From Tridacna crocea (lineage: Eukaryota > Mollusca > Bivalvia > Cardiida > Cardiidae): a DNA stretch of 64,000 nt. Below the pieces are notes generated by a model. It was not told the DNA's origin, did no database searches, and saw nothing but the letters and a program-made list of their open reading frames with translations. Position numbers and translations under genes: made by a program. The DNA lies in NCBI GenBank assembly GCA_943736015.1, contig OX031058.1, positions 20,609,001 to 20,673,000 of the forward strand. Direction: 5' to 3'. Positions 11,984 through 23,927 of this stretch are shown piece by piece (positions within the stretch are counted from its first letter, which is position 1; each line of letters opens with the position of its first letter).

Positions 11984-13414
11984 TTTTAGTTCCACTGGCC
12001 GAAGGCCAGCGGGCTTATGTCATGGCCCAGTGTATGTAGTGCATCCGTGTGTGCGTCTGTCTGTGCGCGTGTTAACTTTTATTTCAAACATCTTCTTCTC
12101 TGAAACTACCCATCTAATTTTGATGAAACTTCACAGAAATAATCCTGCCATGGTCCTCCTCTTCAGAATTCCCTGAAAGAATTTTATTCATTGAAAAACT
12201 CTGGTTGCCATGGCAACAGAACTGAAAAATATTGAAACTTTTTTAAAATCTTCTTCTCTGAAACCATAATGCCTAGGGCTAACAAATTTGGCATGTAGCT
12301 TTATCTAGTGGACTTCTATTAAGTTCCTTCAAATAATAGGCCCGGGGTCAAAATTGGCCCCGCTCCAGGGGTCATAAGTTTATATGGGCTTACATTGGGA
12401 AAACTTTAAGATCTTTCTAGTACCTAGTCATAGGGCCTAGGGCTACCAAATTTGGCATGTATCTTTTTCAACTGGTTGTCTACTAAGAGTGCCCAAATGA
12501 TAGCCCTGGGGTCAAATTTGGCCCAGCCCCAGGGGTCACAAGTTTTAAAAGGGCTTATATACGGAAAACTTTAAAATCCTTGTGGTACCTAGCTATAGAG
12601 CCTAGGGCTACCAAATTTTGCATGTATCTTTATCAAGTGGTTTTCTGCCAAGAGTGCCCAAATGATAGCCTAGGGGTCAAATTTGGCCCCACCCCGGTGG
12701 TCACAAGTTTTATATGGGCTTATATAGGGAAAACTTTAGAATCCTCCTGGTATCTAGCCATACGTCCTAGGGCTACTCAATTTTGCATCTAGCTTTTTCA
12801 AGTGGTTGTCTACTAAAGGTGCCCAAATTAAAGCCCTGGGGTTAAATTTGGCTCCGTCCTAGGTGTCACAAGTTGTACATGGAATTTTTTAAAAAACCTA
12901 CTTGTACCTAGCCATAAGGCCTAGGGCTACCAAATTTTGCATGTAGCTTTATCTAGTGGGCCTCTACCAGGAGGGCCCAAATTATAGCCTTGGGGTCAAG
13001 TTTGTCCCCACACCATGGGACACTAGGGGTCACAACACAAGTTTTACATGGGCTCTTGTGGTGAAAACTTTCTAAGTCATCATGTTACTAACCATAATAA
13101 AGACTAGGGCTCCTAAATTTAACCCTGTCTCATGGGTTTCATGTTTCACAGGGCCTTTTATTGAGAAAACTTTGAAAATCTTACTATTTATAACCACACA
13201 TTTTAGAACTGTATGGCGCTTTATCTTGTGAACCTCCACCAGGATTCAAATAATTAAGCTTTGCAGTCAAAAACTTTCTCGTAGAATTAGATAAGAAACA
13301 TTTTTGTATGTCCTCAAGTCTGAAACCAATTGGTCAAATATTGTAATGTTTGGCTTTTAGTGTTTTAACTTATTAGCCAGTGGTGCGAGACAGGGCCATG
13401 ATGGCCCTCTTGTT
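11984..13414 (+). mobile_element. HINE-like element, GCTCCACTGGCC family
   Basis: Starts TTTTTAGTTCCACTGGCCG, with a TGGCCGAAGGCCA hairpin and six core units of ~160 bp. The end has the decayed GCCAGTGGTGC, a GGGCCATGATGGCCC hairpin and TCTTGTT. It lies in an intron of the EXD1-like gene. Confidence 0.7.
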
Positions 13415-14350
13415 GTGAATGTACTGTGTCCATCTTGAGTTTTCCTTCAACCAGTCATCAATATTTGTCTTGAATGCACTCTAGAGGTCATAGTTTTAGT
13501 CACTTATTAAAATTGGTCAGAATGTTGCCCTTGATGATATCTCAGTCAAATCCATAATAAGGTTGAAATATAGGTCAAGGGGATAAATCTTTACAACTGT
13601 TGTATGCACTTTAGAGGCCAAATTTTCAACCTGATACTTTCAGCCTGCAACTCGTTAAAACTTGGTAAGAATAGGGGGCTATATTTTCATGGTGCATACC
13701 AGGGGCTACATTTTCCACCTTACACTCATGAAACTGAGGCAGAATATTTGACTTGATGCTGTCCTGGACAGGTGTGATTTTGGGTCATGTAGGGTCAAAA
13801 GTAGGTCATTGGCCTTGATCTTAGAAAAACCATTGTTTTCACTCTGGAGACAAAATTAGCCACCCAATACAAATGACTCTTGGTCAGAATGTTTGTCTTA
13901 TATCTTGATGATATCTTGAACAAGTTTGAAATTGGGTCACTTTTTGTCAAAACGTTTGTCCCTCAGGCAAATTCTTGAAAACCCTTGTGGGTAGTCAAGG
14001 GCCACATTTTAGCCTAATACTCGTGAAACTAAGACACACTGGTTGTCTTTTTGTAGTCTCAGACAAGTTTACCTTGAGTCACAATAGATAAAAAAGTTGG
14101 TCACCAGGCCAAAATTTAGAATAAACATGCGTGCAGTCTAATGGCCACATTTTCAGTCTGATACCCTTGAAACATCAAAATGTTTGTCTGGATGATGTAT
14201 CAAATATGTTCAAATGTAGGTCAAGTTGGTCAAAAAGTAGGTCACTTACAGGCATGTGTTTTACATCATTAAAATAAGGATCTCTTCAGCTTTATCAACT
14301 ACAGATGACTTTACTCAGGTTAGTGCTTTAGAGCCAATAGCCCTCTTGTT
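13415..14350 (+). mobile_element. HINE-like element, GCTCACC second subfamily (5' end lost)
   Basis: Tandem units with GAGGCCACATTTTCAGTC, GGTCAGAATGTTTGTC and GGTCACT. The 3' end is CTCAGGTTAG, AGAGCCAATAGCCCTCTTGTT. It directly follows the end of the preceding element, so no 5' terminus is left. Confidence 0.5.
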
Positions 14351-14433
14351 TCTCAGAGTTATAAAAAACATTGAACTATTGTAAAATTGAATGATGCATT
14401 TATCATTAAATTTCATGTTGTCTTATATGACAG

Positions 14434-14520
14434 GTTTTCTGCAGAATTGGTGACGTCTCCCCAAGTCTTATTCATGAGTACAATGTTATAATGAATGGAG
14501 TCCCAATATGGGACCTTGAG
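14434..14520 (+). CDS. EXD1-like protein, next exon
   Basis: 29 codons, phase 0 at both ends, between acceptor TATATGACAG and donor GAG|GTATTT. It encodes VFCRIGDVSPSLIHEYNVIM and then NGVPIWDLE. These correspond to the middle of an exonuclease fold, where active enzymes have an aspartate in place of the first R-I-G region and a conserved 'FDTQ'. The intron before it holds two HINE-like elements. Confidence 0.65.
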
Positions 14521-14968
14521 GTATTTCTTGATTTATTTTCCATTTTGGTGCAATATTTCAACGCAGTTGCTTTCTCATTTTAACCTAAATTTATCTTAAT
14601 TTTCCTTATCGTAAAATGTAAGTTAGTTTTAAGGTGTAAAGAGTCATTCCATTCTTTTTTTCTGGCTGTTTTCCCAGTATGATACATGCTGAAATTATTA
14701 GAATTGCTGTCAAATACATAATAAGTCTTTACTGACATTTAATCATTTACCAAAATAACCCAGTGCTTATAACAATCAAGAGAAAACACTGTGGAGAGGG
14801 AGAAGATACTAGGAACAGTTATATTTGAAATGGTTAGCAAATGATTGATTTGGATTGCTTCTTAGTTTTTTCTTGTTCACCCATTCACCTGTTACATGTA
14901 TTTGGTTATCAAAACAGAAGACAACTATATACTGTTAATTCTTAAAATATTATTTGTTCTATTTTTAG
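14521..14968 (+). other. Intron with a MITE relic
   Basis: AATCATTTACCAAAATAACC and GAGAAAACACTGTGGAGAGG at about 14740-14840 resemble one decayed MITE arm. The rest is AT-rich and unassigned. Confidence 0.3.
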
Positions 14969-15162
14969 ATACTTTTTATCAAACTGCAAGGTCAGTTATC
15001 TTATATTGATAAGGAGACCTTAAAGGAAATGGACTTTCAGAAAAATCTATTCAAGAAATGGGCAAGAGCAAACCAGCGATCGGGGACTGATCCTGATGAT
15101 TTGGGTGATTTGAAGCAGCAAGCAGTCATCATGTTTAAGATGTTCCCTATATTGGAGAAAAG
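14969..15162 (+). CDS. EXD1-like protein, penultimate exon
   Basis: 194 nt between acceptor TATTTTTAG and donor AAAAG|GTTAAT; it leaves phase 2. The product is helical and charged (residues such as KKWARANQRSGTDPDDLGD), ending DLKQQAVIMFKMFPILEK. That end sits where exonucleases carry the final Y-x-x-x-D helix; neither residue is present here. Confidence 0.65.
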
Positions 15163-16052
15163 GTTAATTTTGCAACAGCTGAGTTATAGGTGTTAAAAAA
15201 AATTCTGAGAACTTAGGCTTTTAAAAATATTGTAGGAAAAAGGAAAAATGCTGATAGACGGCATTTTCTTTCATTATCACAATGTTTTTACTCCTATGAA
15301 GACAAATTCCATCTGTAAACCCACACTGAATGTTGAATTTTGTTAAATTGCAAAAATTTATTGTCTAGTAAAGATTTTAATTGGTATCCCCTTCATACAA
15401 ATTTGCAGACAACTGTGAAACCACTCTGAAAACAACCTTGTTTGATATGGATGTCCGGCTTGAATCTAAGTGTGTTAAAAAAAAAAAAAATGTCATGGCT
15501 GATGGACACTTGGCTTGTAAGATCATAGCATAGGGTAGTCTACTTTTTACAAAATGTTTACAACAAAAGTTATCTCCAGGAGGTAATGATAAGATAGTAG
15601 AAGTCGCTAGCCTATTATTTATAGACTGTCATGTGAGAGGAATTATTTTAAGGTTTCTCTGACTACCGTACTTTGCACAATAGTTTGTAGTATGATTATG
15701 TATTTTGTAAGATATTTTGTTAGAACTTAGTCTTCTGGTCTTTCGTCACAATCTCTGAAAATGTTTCAATTAACTTATTCAGCAAATAAAAGGATGATAT
15801 TTTACAGCATTTTTCCTTTTCCTTTACACACTCTGACAAATAGTACAGTAGGATATATCTGACAGAAAGGAGAAAGTCTTGCTGATTTGTACAGATATCA
15901 TTAGGAAAAGGAGAAATAGCTTGTAGCACACATTTTCTTTTTTTGAAATATGCTGCTTGGAAAAACTATGAACTGCAGTATCATAAATTTGTACATGTAT
16001 TGAAGGTTTACCAGAAACACCAATCTTACTTTGACAAGCAAATTGTAATGTT
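15163..16052 (+). other. Intron with MITE relics
   Basis: A relic at about 15190-15430 retains ATATTGTAGG-AAAAAGGAAAAATGCTG and a matching right arm. 15720-15960 shows weaker hairpin-core similarity. The rest is unassigned. Confidence 0.35.
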
Positions 16053-19000
16053 ATTATGCCCCCCTTTCGAAGAAATGGGGGTATATTGCTTTGCACTTGT
16101 CCGTCGATCGATCGGTCAGTCCGTCGGTCCATAGACCACATGTTTGTCCGGAGCATAACTCAAAAAGTATTTCAGGTATCATCTTGAAACTTCATAGGTG
16201 GATAGATCTCATTAAGGAGAAGTGCATTGTACAAGAACCATAACTGTGCTCATCATATTTTTGGAGTTATTGCCCTTTGTTGATTTTCATACTTAATTTT
16301 TGTCCGGAGCATAACTCAAAAACTATTTCAGATATCATCTTGAAACTACATAGGTGGATAGATCTCATTAAGGAGAAGTGCAGTGTACAAGAACCATAAC
16401 TCTGCCCATCATATTTTTGGAGTTATTGCCCATTGTTGATTTTCATACTTAATTTTTGTCCGGAGCATAACTCAAAAAGTATTTTAGGTATCACCCTTAA
16501 ACTTCATAGGTAGATAGATCTCATAAAGGAGAAGTGCAGTGCACAAGCACCATAACTCTGCCCATCACAGTTTTGGAGTTATTGCCCTTTGTTGATTTTC
16601 ATATTTAATTTTTGTCCATAGCATAACTCTAAAAGTAATTCATTTATCACCTTGAAACCTTATATGTGGATAGATCTTATTAAGGAGAAGTGCATTGCAC
16701 AAGAACCATAACTCTACCTATCATATTTTTGGAGTTATTGCCCTTTGTTGATTTTCAGACTTAATTTTTGTCCGGAGCATAACTCTAAAAGTATTTCAGG
16801 TATCATCTTGAAACTACATAGGTGGATAGATCTCATTAAGGAGAAGTGCAGTGCACAAGAACAATAACTCTGCCCATCATATTCATGGAGTTATTGCCCT
16901 TTGTTTATATCCATACTTAATTTTTGTCCGGAGCATAACTCTAAAAGTATTTCAGGTATCATCTTAAAACCTCATAGGTGGATAGATCTCCCTAAGGAGA
17001 AGTGCAGTGCACAAGTACCATAACTCTGCCCATCATATTTTTGGAGTTATTGCCCTTTGTTGATTTTCATAGTTAATTTTTGTCTGGAGCATAACTCAAA
17101 AGTATTTCAGGTATCACCTTGAAACCTCATAGGTGGATTAACCTTATTAAGGAGAAGTGCAGTGCACAAGAACCATAACTCTGCCCATTATATTTTTGGA
17201 GTTTTTGCCCTTTGTTGATTTTCATATTTATTTTTGGTCCAGAGCATAACTCAAAAGGTTTTTTCAGGTATCATCTTGAAACTTTATATGTGGATAGATC
17301 TTATTCAGGAGAAGTGCATTGCACAAGAACCATAACTCTGCCCATTATATTTTTGCAATTACTGCCCTTTGTAGATTTTCGTACTTATTAGCTCCACTGG
17401 CCAAAGGCCAGCGAGCTTATGTCATGGCCCGTTGTCCGTCGTCCGTGCGTTAACTTTTTCTTTAAACATCTTCTTCTCTGAAACTACCCATCCAATTTTG
17501 ATGAAACTTCACATAAATGATCCTGCCATGGTTCTCTTCAGAATTTCTTGAAAAAATTTAATTCCTTCAAAAACCCTGGTTGCCACTGAAAAAATTTGAA
17601 AATCTTTGAAAATCTTCTTGTCTGAAACCGTAAGGCCTAGAGCTACCCAATTTGGCATGTAGCTTTATCTAGTGGACCTCTACCAAGTTTCTTCAAATTA
17701 TAGCCCTGGGGTCAAAATTGGCCCCGCCCCGGGGGTCACAAGTTTTACATGGGCTTATTTAGGGAGAACTTTAAAACTCCTCTTCTACCTAGGCATAGGG
17801 CCTAGGGCTACCGAATTTGGGATGTTGTTTTATTTAGTGGACCTCTACCAAGAGTGTCTAAATTATAGCCCTGGGGTCAAAATTGGCCCCGCCCCGGGGG
17901 TAACAAGTTTTACATGGGCTTACATGTATATAGGGAGAACTTCAAAATTCTTCTTCCACCTAGCCATAGGGCCTAGGGCTACCAAATTTGGCATGCAGCT
18001 TTATCTAGTAGACCTCTACCAAGGGTTTCCAACTTATAGCCCAGGGGTCAAATTTGGCCCCGCCCCCGGGGGTAACAAATTTTACATGGGCTTATATAGG
18101 GAAAACTTTCAAAATCTTGTTGCACCTAGCTATAAGGACTAGGGCTATCAAATTTTGCATGTAGCTTTATCTAGGGGGTCTCTACCAAGGGTGCCCAAAA
18201 GTATAGCCCTGGGGTTGAATTTAGCCCCCATCACAGGGGATCACAAGTTTTGCATTGGCTTATATAGGGAAACTTTAATAATCTACTTGTACATAGCCAT
18301 AAGGCCTAGGGCTACCAAATTTTCCATGTAGCTTTATCTAATGGGCTTCTACCAAGAGGGCCAAAATTTGAACTTTGGGGTTCAAGTTTGATCCCCATCC
18401 CAGGGATCACAAGTTTTACATTGGCTTTATAAACCTGTCTCATGGGTCACATATTTAACAGGGCCTTTTATTGAGCAAACTTGTTTTACAGGGCTTTTTA
18501 TTGGGCATGATTCAAAAATCTTCGTGTTTATAACCACACATTCTAGTTTCATATTGTAGGTCTGGGGTCAAAGTTGGCTCCATCCAGGGATCACAAGTTT
18601 AACATGGGCCTCAAGATATAGTCACTTTAATTTATAATTTAATCAAGGGAAATAACTCTTTTTATCAAAGATAAAGTTTGGTACTATTTACCTTCCTTGA
18701 TTATCAAACTTCATTGATACATGATTGATGCTAGACATTAAGTTTTTTGATAGAAATATTCTGTTTTCAAGTGTTATTCATTTTTTTTTTATGCTAATAG
18801 TTATGCTCACATGAGGTGAATAATAAATTCATAGTAAGGTTTCTATCATTCATTTTTCCAAGGATTTTACCTTTCATGCTAATGAATGAACCTGCTTGTA
18901 CTGCCTGACAGCATTCATTGTTTTTGAAGGCCCTCTTTTTCATGGTCATGAACACTTCAATTTGTGCGGTAAAGAGTTAAAAAGCCAGTGGAGCGATACA

Positions 19001-19246
19001 GGGCCATCATGGCCCTCTTGTTTTTTTTCTGGAGCATAACTCAAAAAGTATTTGAGGTAAAATCATGAAACTTTAAAAGTTGATAGTTCACATAAATGGG
19101 AAGTGCAGTGCCCAAGAATTGTTAATTTATCATTAATAATTTTTGAGTAATTACCCTTTGTTCGTTTTTACACTTTGAACGTAAGAGTTTATAATCACAT
19201 TGGATGCCGTTAGGGGGGCATACATGATTTACAAACATCTCTTGTT
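16053..19246 (+). mobile_element. HINE-like element, ATGCCCCCC family
   Basis: The 5' end TTATGCCCCCCTTTCG is followed by GAAATGGGGGTATA and GTCCGTCGATCGATCGG. About eight core units of ~158 bp carry TTGTCCGGAGCATAACTC, TAGGTGGATAGATCTCATTA, GAAGTGCAGTGCACAAGAAC and GGAGTTATTGCCCTTTG. The 3' end holds GGGGGGCATA (inverse of the 5' repeat) and then CATCTCTTGTT. A GCTCCACTGGCC-family element (17388-19022) interrupts it near its 3' end. Confidence 0.7.
17388..19022 (+). mobile_element. HINE-like element, GCTCCACTGGCC family (nested)
   Basis: TTAGCTCCACTGGCCAAAGG at the 5' end. Very similar to the copy at 5851-7524, including the non-tandem 3' part (ATGCTAATAGTTATGCTCAC). It ends GCCAGTGGAGCGATACAGGG-CCATCATGGCCCTCTTGTT. 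The apparent 156-codon ORF at 17672-18142 follows the tandem unit and is not a gene. Confidence 0.75.
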
Positions 19247-20189
19247 AAAAGATATATCAGCACCCGTATGCATACAATGGCAAAGAGTAGATGTGCCTTT
19301 TTTCACAATTTTTCAAGAACTTTGCCTTCCAGGAATTTAAAAAAATAAACTGTATCTTAAGATACCTCAAAAAAGCCTAGCCTCTTAAATTTTGGGACAT
19401 CATGTTTCAAAAATAGGGTTACTTTTGTTATGATAAAAGATTTTGTGCTAATTATATCCCCACTAAACGAATGTTTTTGGGGGGTATACTGGAATTAGCC
19501 TCTCTGACTGTGTGTCCGTCCATCCGTCGACGGGTCCATCCTAGTGTCTGTCTGTGTACAGAGTACTAGTAATTTTGTGTCACAAACTCCTCCTACAGTT
19601 TTCCTTCAATTGTATTGAAATACTGACCATATATTGAAGATTTGCAAGAAGCAATTTTCAAGTGTCAACTCTTCCTGGTTGAGGAATTATCTCCCCTTGA
19701 ACTAGACACTTTTTCCTTTAAAGTGCTGGCATCGGTATTAAGTCACATTCAGTGGAATCTTTAGTTTCTACTGTAAAAATTTCCTGAAAAATAAAATACT
19801 GACCTTATGTGTGTTTATATTTTGCCGAGAACTATTGTCATTACAATTCAATTTAACAAATCTTCATTTCCACTTTGATAAAACATAGTTAAATTTCTTA
19901 AATTGGCATTCTAGACTGCCACTATGCTGGCATTCTCGGCAACTTTGATGAAAAAAAAAAGGTCATTCATGGCGACAAAGGTTCCAGCCAGTCGCTCCCA
20001 CATGACCCAGTTTCTAGGAAAACCATCTTAGGCTAGCTTAAATTATGCTGGTGGGATACCTTTGGGGTTTTAATCAATTGGCAAAAACTGCAAAGATTTC
20101 CACAACATGAACATTTCTGGTTTTACAGTATACAGTGTTTGATACTGACTTCATTTATGTTTTATGGTAGATTTTGTTTAACATTTCAG
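19247..20189 (+). repeat. 5' fragment of a TATCCCC-type HINE-like element
   Basis: TTATATCCCCACTAAACG and TTTTTGGGGGGTATACTGG at about 19447-19490, then GTCCGTCCATCCGTCG, look like the 5' end of another such family. The copy at 30244 is related. No 3' end was recognised. 19247-19440 and 19950-20189 are unassigned intron sequence. Confidence 0.4.
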
Positions 20190-20418
20190 TATGTCATATG
20201 ATGAAAAGAAAAAAGTGAAAAAAGAGATATTTGAACAAGCCATGCCATCCAAAGATGATGTTTTATGGAAAAAGATAAGTGAACTTAAAGTAGCGCAGAA
20301 GGAAACTATGAAGAAAGAGAAAACAGACGGTAAAACAGACAGCAAAACTGAGAGTCAGTGTCCTGGAGGCAAGAAATCTGGCAAAGACAAACCTAAAAAT
20401 AAGAAAAATAGAAAATGA
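20190..20418 (+). CDS. EXD1-like protein, terminal exon
   Basis: Acceptor ACATTTCAG then T, which completes the split serine codon left by the previous exon, then MSYDEKKKVKKEIFEQAM. The rest is a lysine-rich, probably disordered tail ending KNKKNRK and a TGA stop. There is no AATAAA in the next ~150 bp. The basic tail could bind nucleic acid or act as a nuclear signal, but that is inference. Confidence 0.6.
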
Positions 20419-20578
20419 TCTTGTGATAGAACAGATGAAAAATTTGCTTTTTAACGGTTTTGCTTCATGTTTTAATTTAGCTGTTGTTGCAAAACTTTGG
20501 TAGTAATAGTCAAGCAGCAACAACTAGAAGTTTTCTGGTAGTATTTTACTGTATCTCTTGTAAGTATTTTCTTGCTTT

Positions 20579-21475
20579 CTAGCTCACCTGAGCGAAAGAA
20601 GTTTTTGGGATTGTACCGTCTGTCATCTACCATGCATAGTATGTAGTCTGTGCAACATCATTTACCTTGTGTGCACTCTAGAGGCCACATTTTCCTCAAT
20701 TACTCTTGAGACTTGGTCGTGGAGAAGTTTGAAATTGGGAATGTTAAATCCAAAACTAGATCAATAGGCTGGATCTTAGAAAAAAACATTCTCTGAACTT
20801 CAGAGGCAACAATTTGGTCCAAACTCATGAAACTTGGTCAAAATTTTGTTTTAATGATATATTTGACAAGTTTGAAATTGAGTGAGATTAGGTCAAATAT
20901 CACATGTAGGTCGCAGGGCTAAATCTCAGAAAAACATTGTGTGCACTGAAGAGACTACATTTACAGCTTGAAATGCATGAAACTAGGTCAGAATGTTTGT
21001 CTTGATAATATTTCACACAAGATTTGAATTTGGGTCTTTTTGGGTCAAAAAGTAGGTCACTGGGCCAAATCTTAGAAAAAAAAAATCATGTGCAGTCTTG
21101 TGACAACAATGTCAGTCAGATACTCATGAAAGTAGATCACAGAGGTTACCTTTAAAAATTCTAAGTTTGAAAGTGGGTAACAATCAATATCAATTAAAAA
21201 GTAGGTCAGTTGGCGAAATCTTAGAAAAGACTTGTGTGCAGTTTAGAAACCTCATTTCTAGCTGGTTCTCATGAAAATTTTTCAAAATATTTTTCTGGAT
21301 AATCTATCTGACAAGTTAAGTAGTAGGTCAAGAAGGTCAATAAGTAAGTCACTTACACATACATGTATGTGTTTTACATGCATTTTGTACATGTATCAGG
21401 ATCTCTTCAGCTTTATCAACCATAGATGACTTTACTCAAGTGAGTGTTTTAGGGCCAATAGCCCTGTAATTTTCT
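20579..21475 (+). mobile_element. HINE-like element, GCTCACC second subfamily
   Basis: Starts CTAGCTCACCTGAGCG. Six or so ~150-bp units contain AGAGGCCACATTTTC, GAAACTTGGTC and AAAGTAGGTCACTGGGC. The 3' end is CTCAAGTGAG followed by an AGGGCCAATAGCCCT hairpin; the terminal TTGTT has mutated. It lies ~160 bp past the EXD1-like stop codon. Confidence 0.6.
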
Positions 21476-22426
21476 CTCAAGTATTTTAGAAGTTCACAAA
21501 CCATAACCTGTGTAAGCTGTGCTTTTGACCTATAAAATGATGGATGTGTGGCTCTAACCATTTACCTATCAACATCAAGGTTAAATGACCCAAAATAAAA
21601 AGGGTTTTGAAATCATTTTGGGAAACAGAGAAAAGGCTGGCTTTGCCAACCCATTCAAAGACAGATCCTACCATTTCAGCCATATTGAATTTGTAGTATA
21701 TTTAAATGCTTGATTTTGGATAGTTTAAAATTTTGTCATTTGGTAACCATATTAAAGGCACACAAGTGGCCAAAAGTAAATACTTTGGATGTTGAATTCA
21801 TTTGGACTGATAAATGATTACAATGCAATCTGTTAAGACCTAGATGCTGGCCAAAAAATTTAAACTAAACTTTTGTTCCTGTTTTTACATTGCATTTTTC
21901 GCCAGCAAGTTTATGCCATCTGGTCATGACCTACACTTCTTTAAAAGCACCTTTAATATGGTTTAGCTTGCTTGTCCCATTATCAAACAATCATAGTCTT
22001 GTTAAAGTTGAAAGCACTCACTGATAGTCCCTTAGACCATAATATTTTCAAAAGCTCTAATCCCTAGTGTCATCTCGGATCAGCCTGGGCAGTCAATGCA
22101 AGCTAATTTGAGGTGGCACTGTACAACTACATTAGATTTTTATGTGACAGAAGACTTGGAAAGTGTAGTTTCACATTAGCCTGTGCCGACTCATTGCTAG
22201 ATTACCAGAACTTTTCACTAGTGCAAGTTAAATACAATTGCAAATGATGTAACAGAGATGGTTCAACTGGTGAGATATATCTGTTGAACCATCATCATTG
22301 GTTGAAAACATTGTAGAAAATGGAGAGAAATTGTTTGTTACTAGCTTTTACCCTTTCAACAATATCTTCAAAAGCTGTCTTCTTTGGTGTCATTAAAACA
22401 CTAGATTGTTTGGTTAAAGGTTAATA
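21476..22426. repeat. Decayed repeats including two MITE relics
   Basis: A MITE relic at about 21545-21750 (GGGTTTTGAAATCATTTTGG ... TTTTGTCATTTGGTAA). 22065-22210 contains CAGCCTGGGCAGTC and TTAGCCTGTGCCGACTC, like the interior of the MITE at 39155. Another MITE relic at 22290-22424 ends TTTGGTTAAAGGTTAA. Confidence 0.4.
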
Positions 22427-22540
22427 TTAACTCAGCAAAGTCTGTAAGTTTTTCCACACTGTCCCAAGTTTTGGCTGGACGGCTTTCGAAAAAATTGTGG
22501 GAAAAGGAGAAAACACTGACAACAGGCATATTTTCCTTTT
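22427..22540 (-). mobile_element. TTAA MITE, left 114 bp (split by insertion)
   Basis: Starts TTAACTCAGCAAAGTC and runs through the first hairpin arm to CATATTTTCCTTTT. The other 113 bp resume at 23815; together they make a full-length 227-bp copy. Confidence 0.7.
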
Positions 22541-23814
22541 TATACGCCCGAAGGGTCGTATTATGTTATACCCCCGGTCGTCCGTCCGTCCATCCCTCCG
22601 TTTGCAATTTCTTGTGTGTGCAACTCCTCCTACAGTTTTCGTCGGAATTATTTGAAACTTGCCACAATGAATGTCCATGATGTCTAGTTGTGCACCTGGG
22701 TCTTAGAATTTTGCTGTTTGCGTTCCAAAATTATCTGCCCTTGATTTCTGAAATAACCAACTTTTCATTTTGAAGTTTTGTTCAGGCCATAACTTCCATA
22801 CCATAAAAGGTATCAAATTGAAACTACAGACACTGATAGAACACATTATGGAGAAGTGCAGTGCACATGAAACATAACTCTGCCACTTTTATTTTTTGAG
22901 TTATTGCCCTTTGTTAATTTTCAGTTTGAGTTTTTGTCCAGGCCATAACTTCCATATCATAAAAGGTATCAAATTGAAACTACATACACTGATAGAACAC
23001 ATTATGGAGAAGTGTAGTGCACATGAACCATAACTCTACCACCATTTTTATTTTTTGAGTTACAGCCCTTTGTTAATTTTCAGTTTGAATTTTTGTTCAG
23101 GCCATAACTTCTAAACTATAAAAGCTTTTAATTTGGAACTTCATACATTGATAGAACACATTGAGGAGAAGTGCATCGCACATGAACCATAACTCTGCCA
23201 CTTTTATTTTTTGAGTTATTGCCCTTTGTTAATTTTCAGTTTGAATTTTTGACCAGGCCATAACTTCCAAACTATAAAAGTTAATAATTTGCAACTTCAT
23301 ACACTGATAGAACCCATTATGGAGAAGTGCATCTCACATGAACCATAACTCTGCGACCTTTATTTTCTTAGTTATTGCCCTTTGTTAATTTTCAGTTTGA
23401 ATTTTTGTCCAGACCATAACTCCCAAACTTTAAAACCTATCATCTTGAAACTTCAAAGACTAATAGAACACATTATGAAGAAGTGCACTGCACAAGAACC
23501 ATAACTCTGCCATCCTTCTTTTTTAGTTATTGCCCTTTGTTAGTTTTCTCTTTGAATTTTCGTCTGGGCCATAATTTCTAAAATATAAAAGCTATGATCT
23601 TGAACCTTTCAAGACTGATAGAACACCTTGTGGAGAACAGCAACTCACAAAATTTGTAACTGTGCCACCGTTCTTTTTTTAGCTATTGCCCTTTAATATT
23701 TTTCACATATCATGGAGATTAACTACTCTTCATTCATGGCCCTTCCGTCATTTCAACTCATTTCACTGACAAGCCCCTTCGGGCGTATATGCGCCACTTT
23801 GCGAAGCTCTTGTT
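22541..23814 (+). mobile_element. HINE-like element, ACGCCCGAAGGG family, inside a MITE
   Basis: Starts TATACGCCCGAAGGG with TCGTCCGTCCGTCC. Six or seven core units of ~165 bp carry CAGGCCATAACTTCC, GAAGTGCAGTGCACATGAAC and GAGTTATTGCCCTTTG. The 3' end has CCCTTCGGGCGTATA, the exact 15-bp inverse of the 5' end, then GCGAAGCTCTTGTT. It splits a MITE between ...CCTTTT and CCACAATG... with no target duplication and essentially no loss. That is expected of rolling-circle insertion and not of cut-and-paste. Confidence 0.75.
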
Positions 23815-23927
23815 CCACAATGTTTTTACCCTATCAATAGAACTCCAGGTGATTTACACAAATTTTGAATTTAAATGTCATCTGCAGATGGACATAGTAG
23901 AAATATTGTTGTTTGGGAAAGGTTTAA
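23815..23927 (-). mobile_element. TTAA MITE, right 113 bp (after the insertion)
   Basis: Resumes CCACAATGTTTTTACCC and closes TTGTTTGGGAAAGGTTTAA. It completes the copy begun at 22427. Confidence 0.7.

Noticed and set aside
12580-12792. 70-codon ORF with repeated WYLAI-type peptides
   Set aside because: Same artefact in the GCTCCACTGGCC-family tandem core.
17672-18142. 156-codon plus-strand ORF
   Set aside because: It runs through tandem HINE core units and repeats the same peptide three times with the DNA unit; it is a product of repeat periodicity.
22065-22210. A second full copy of the 39155 MITE
   Set aside because: Only the interior-like words remain; the 32-bp terminal repeats are not recognisable.
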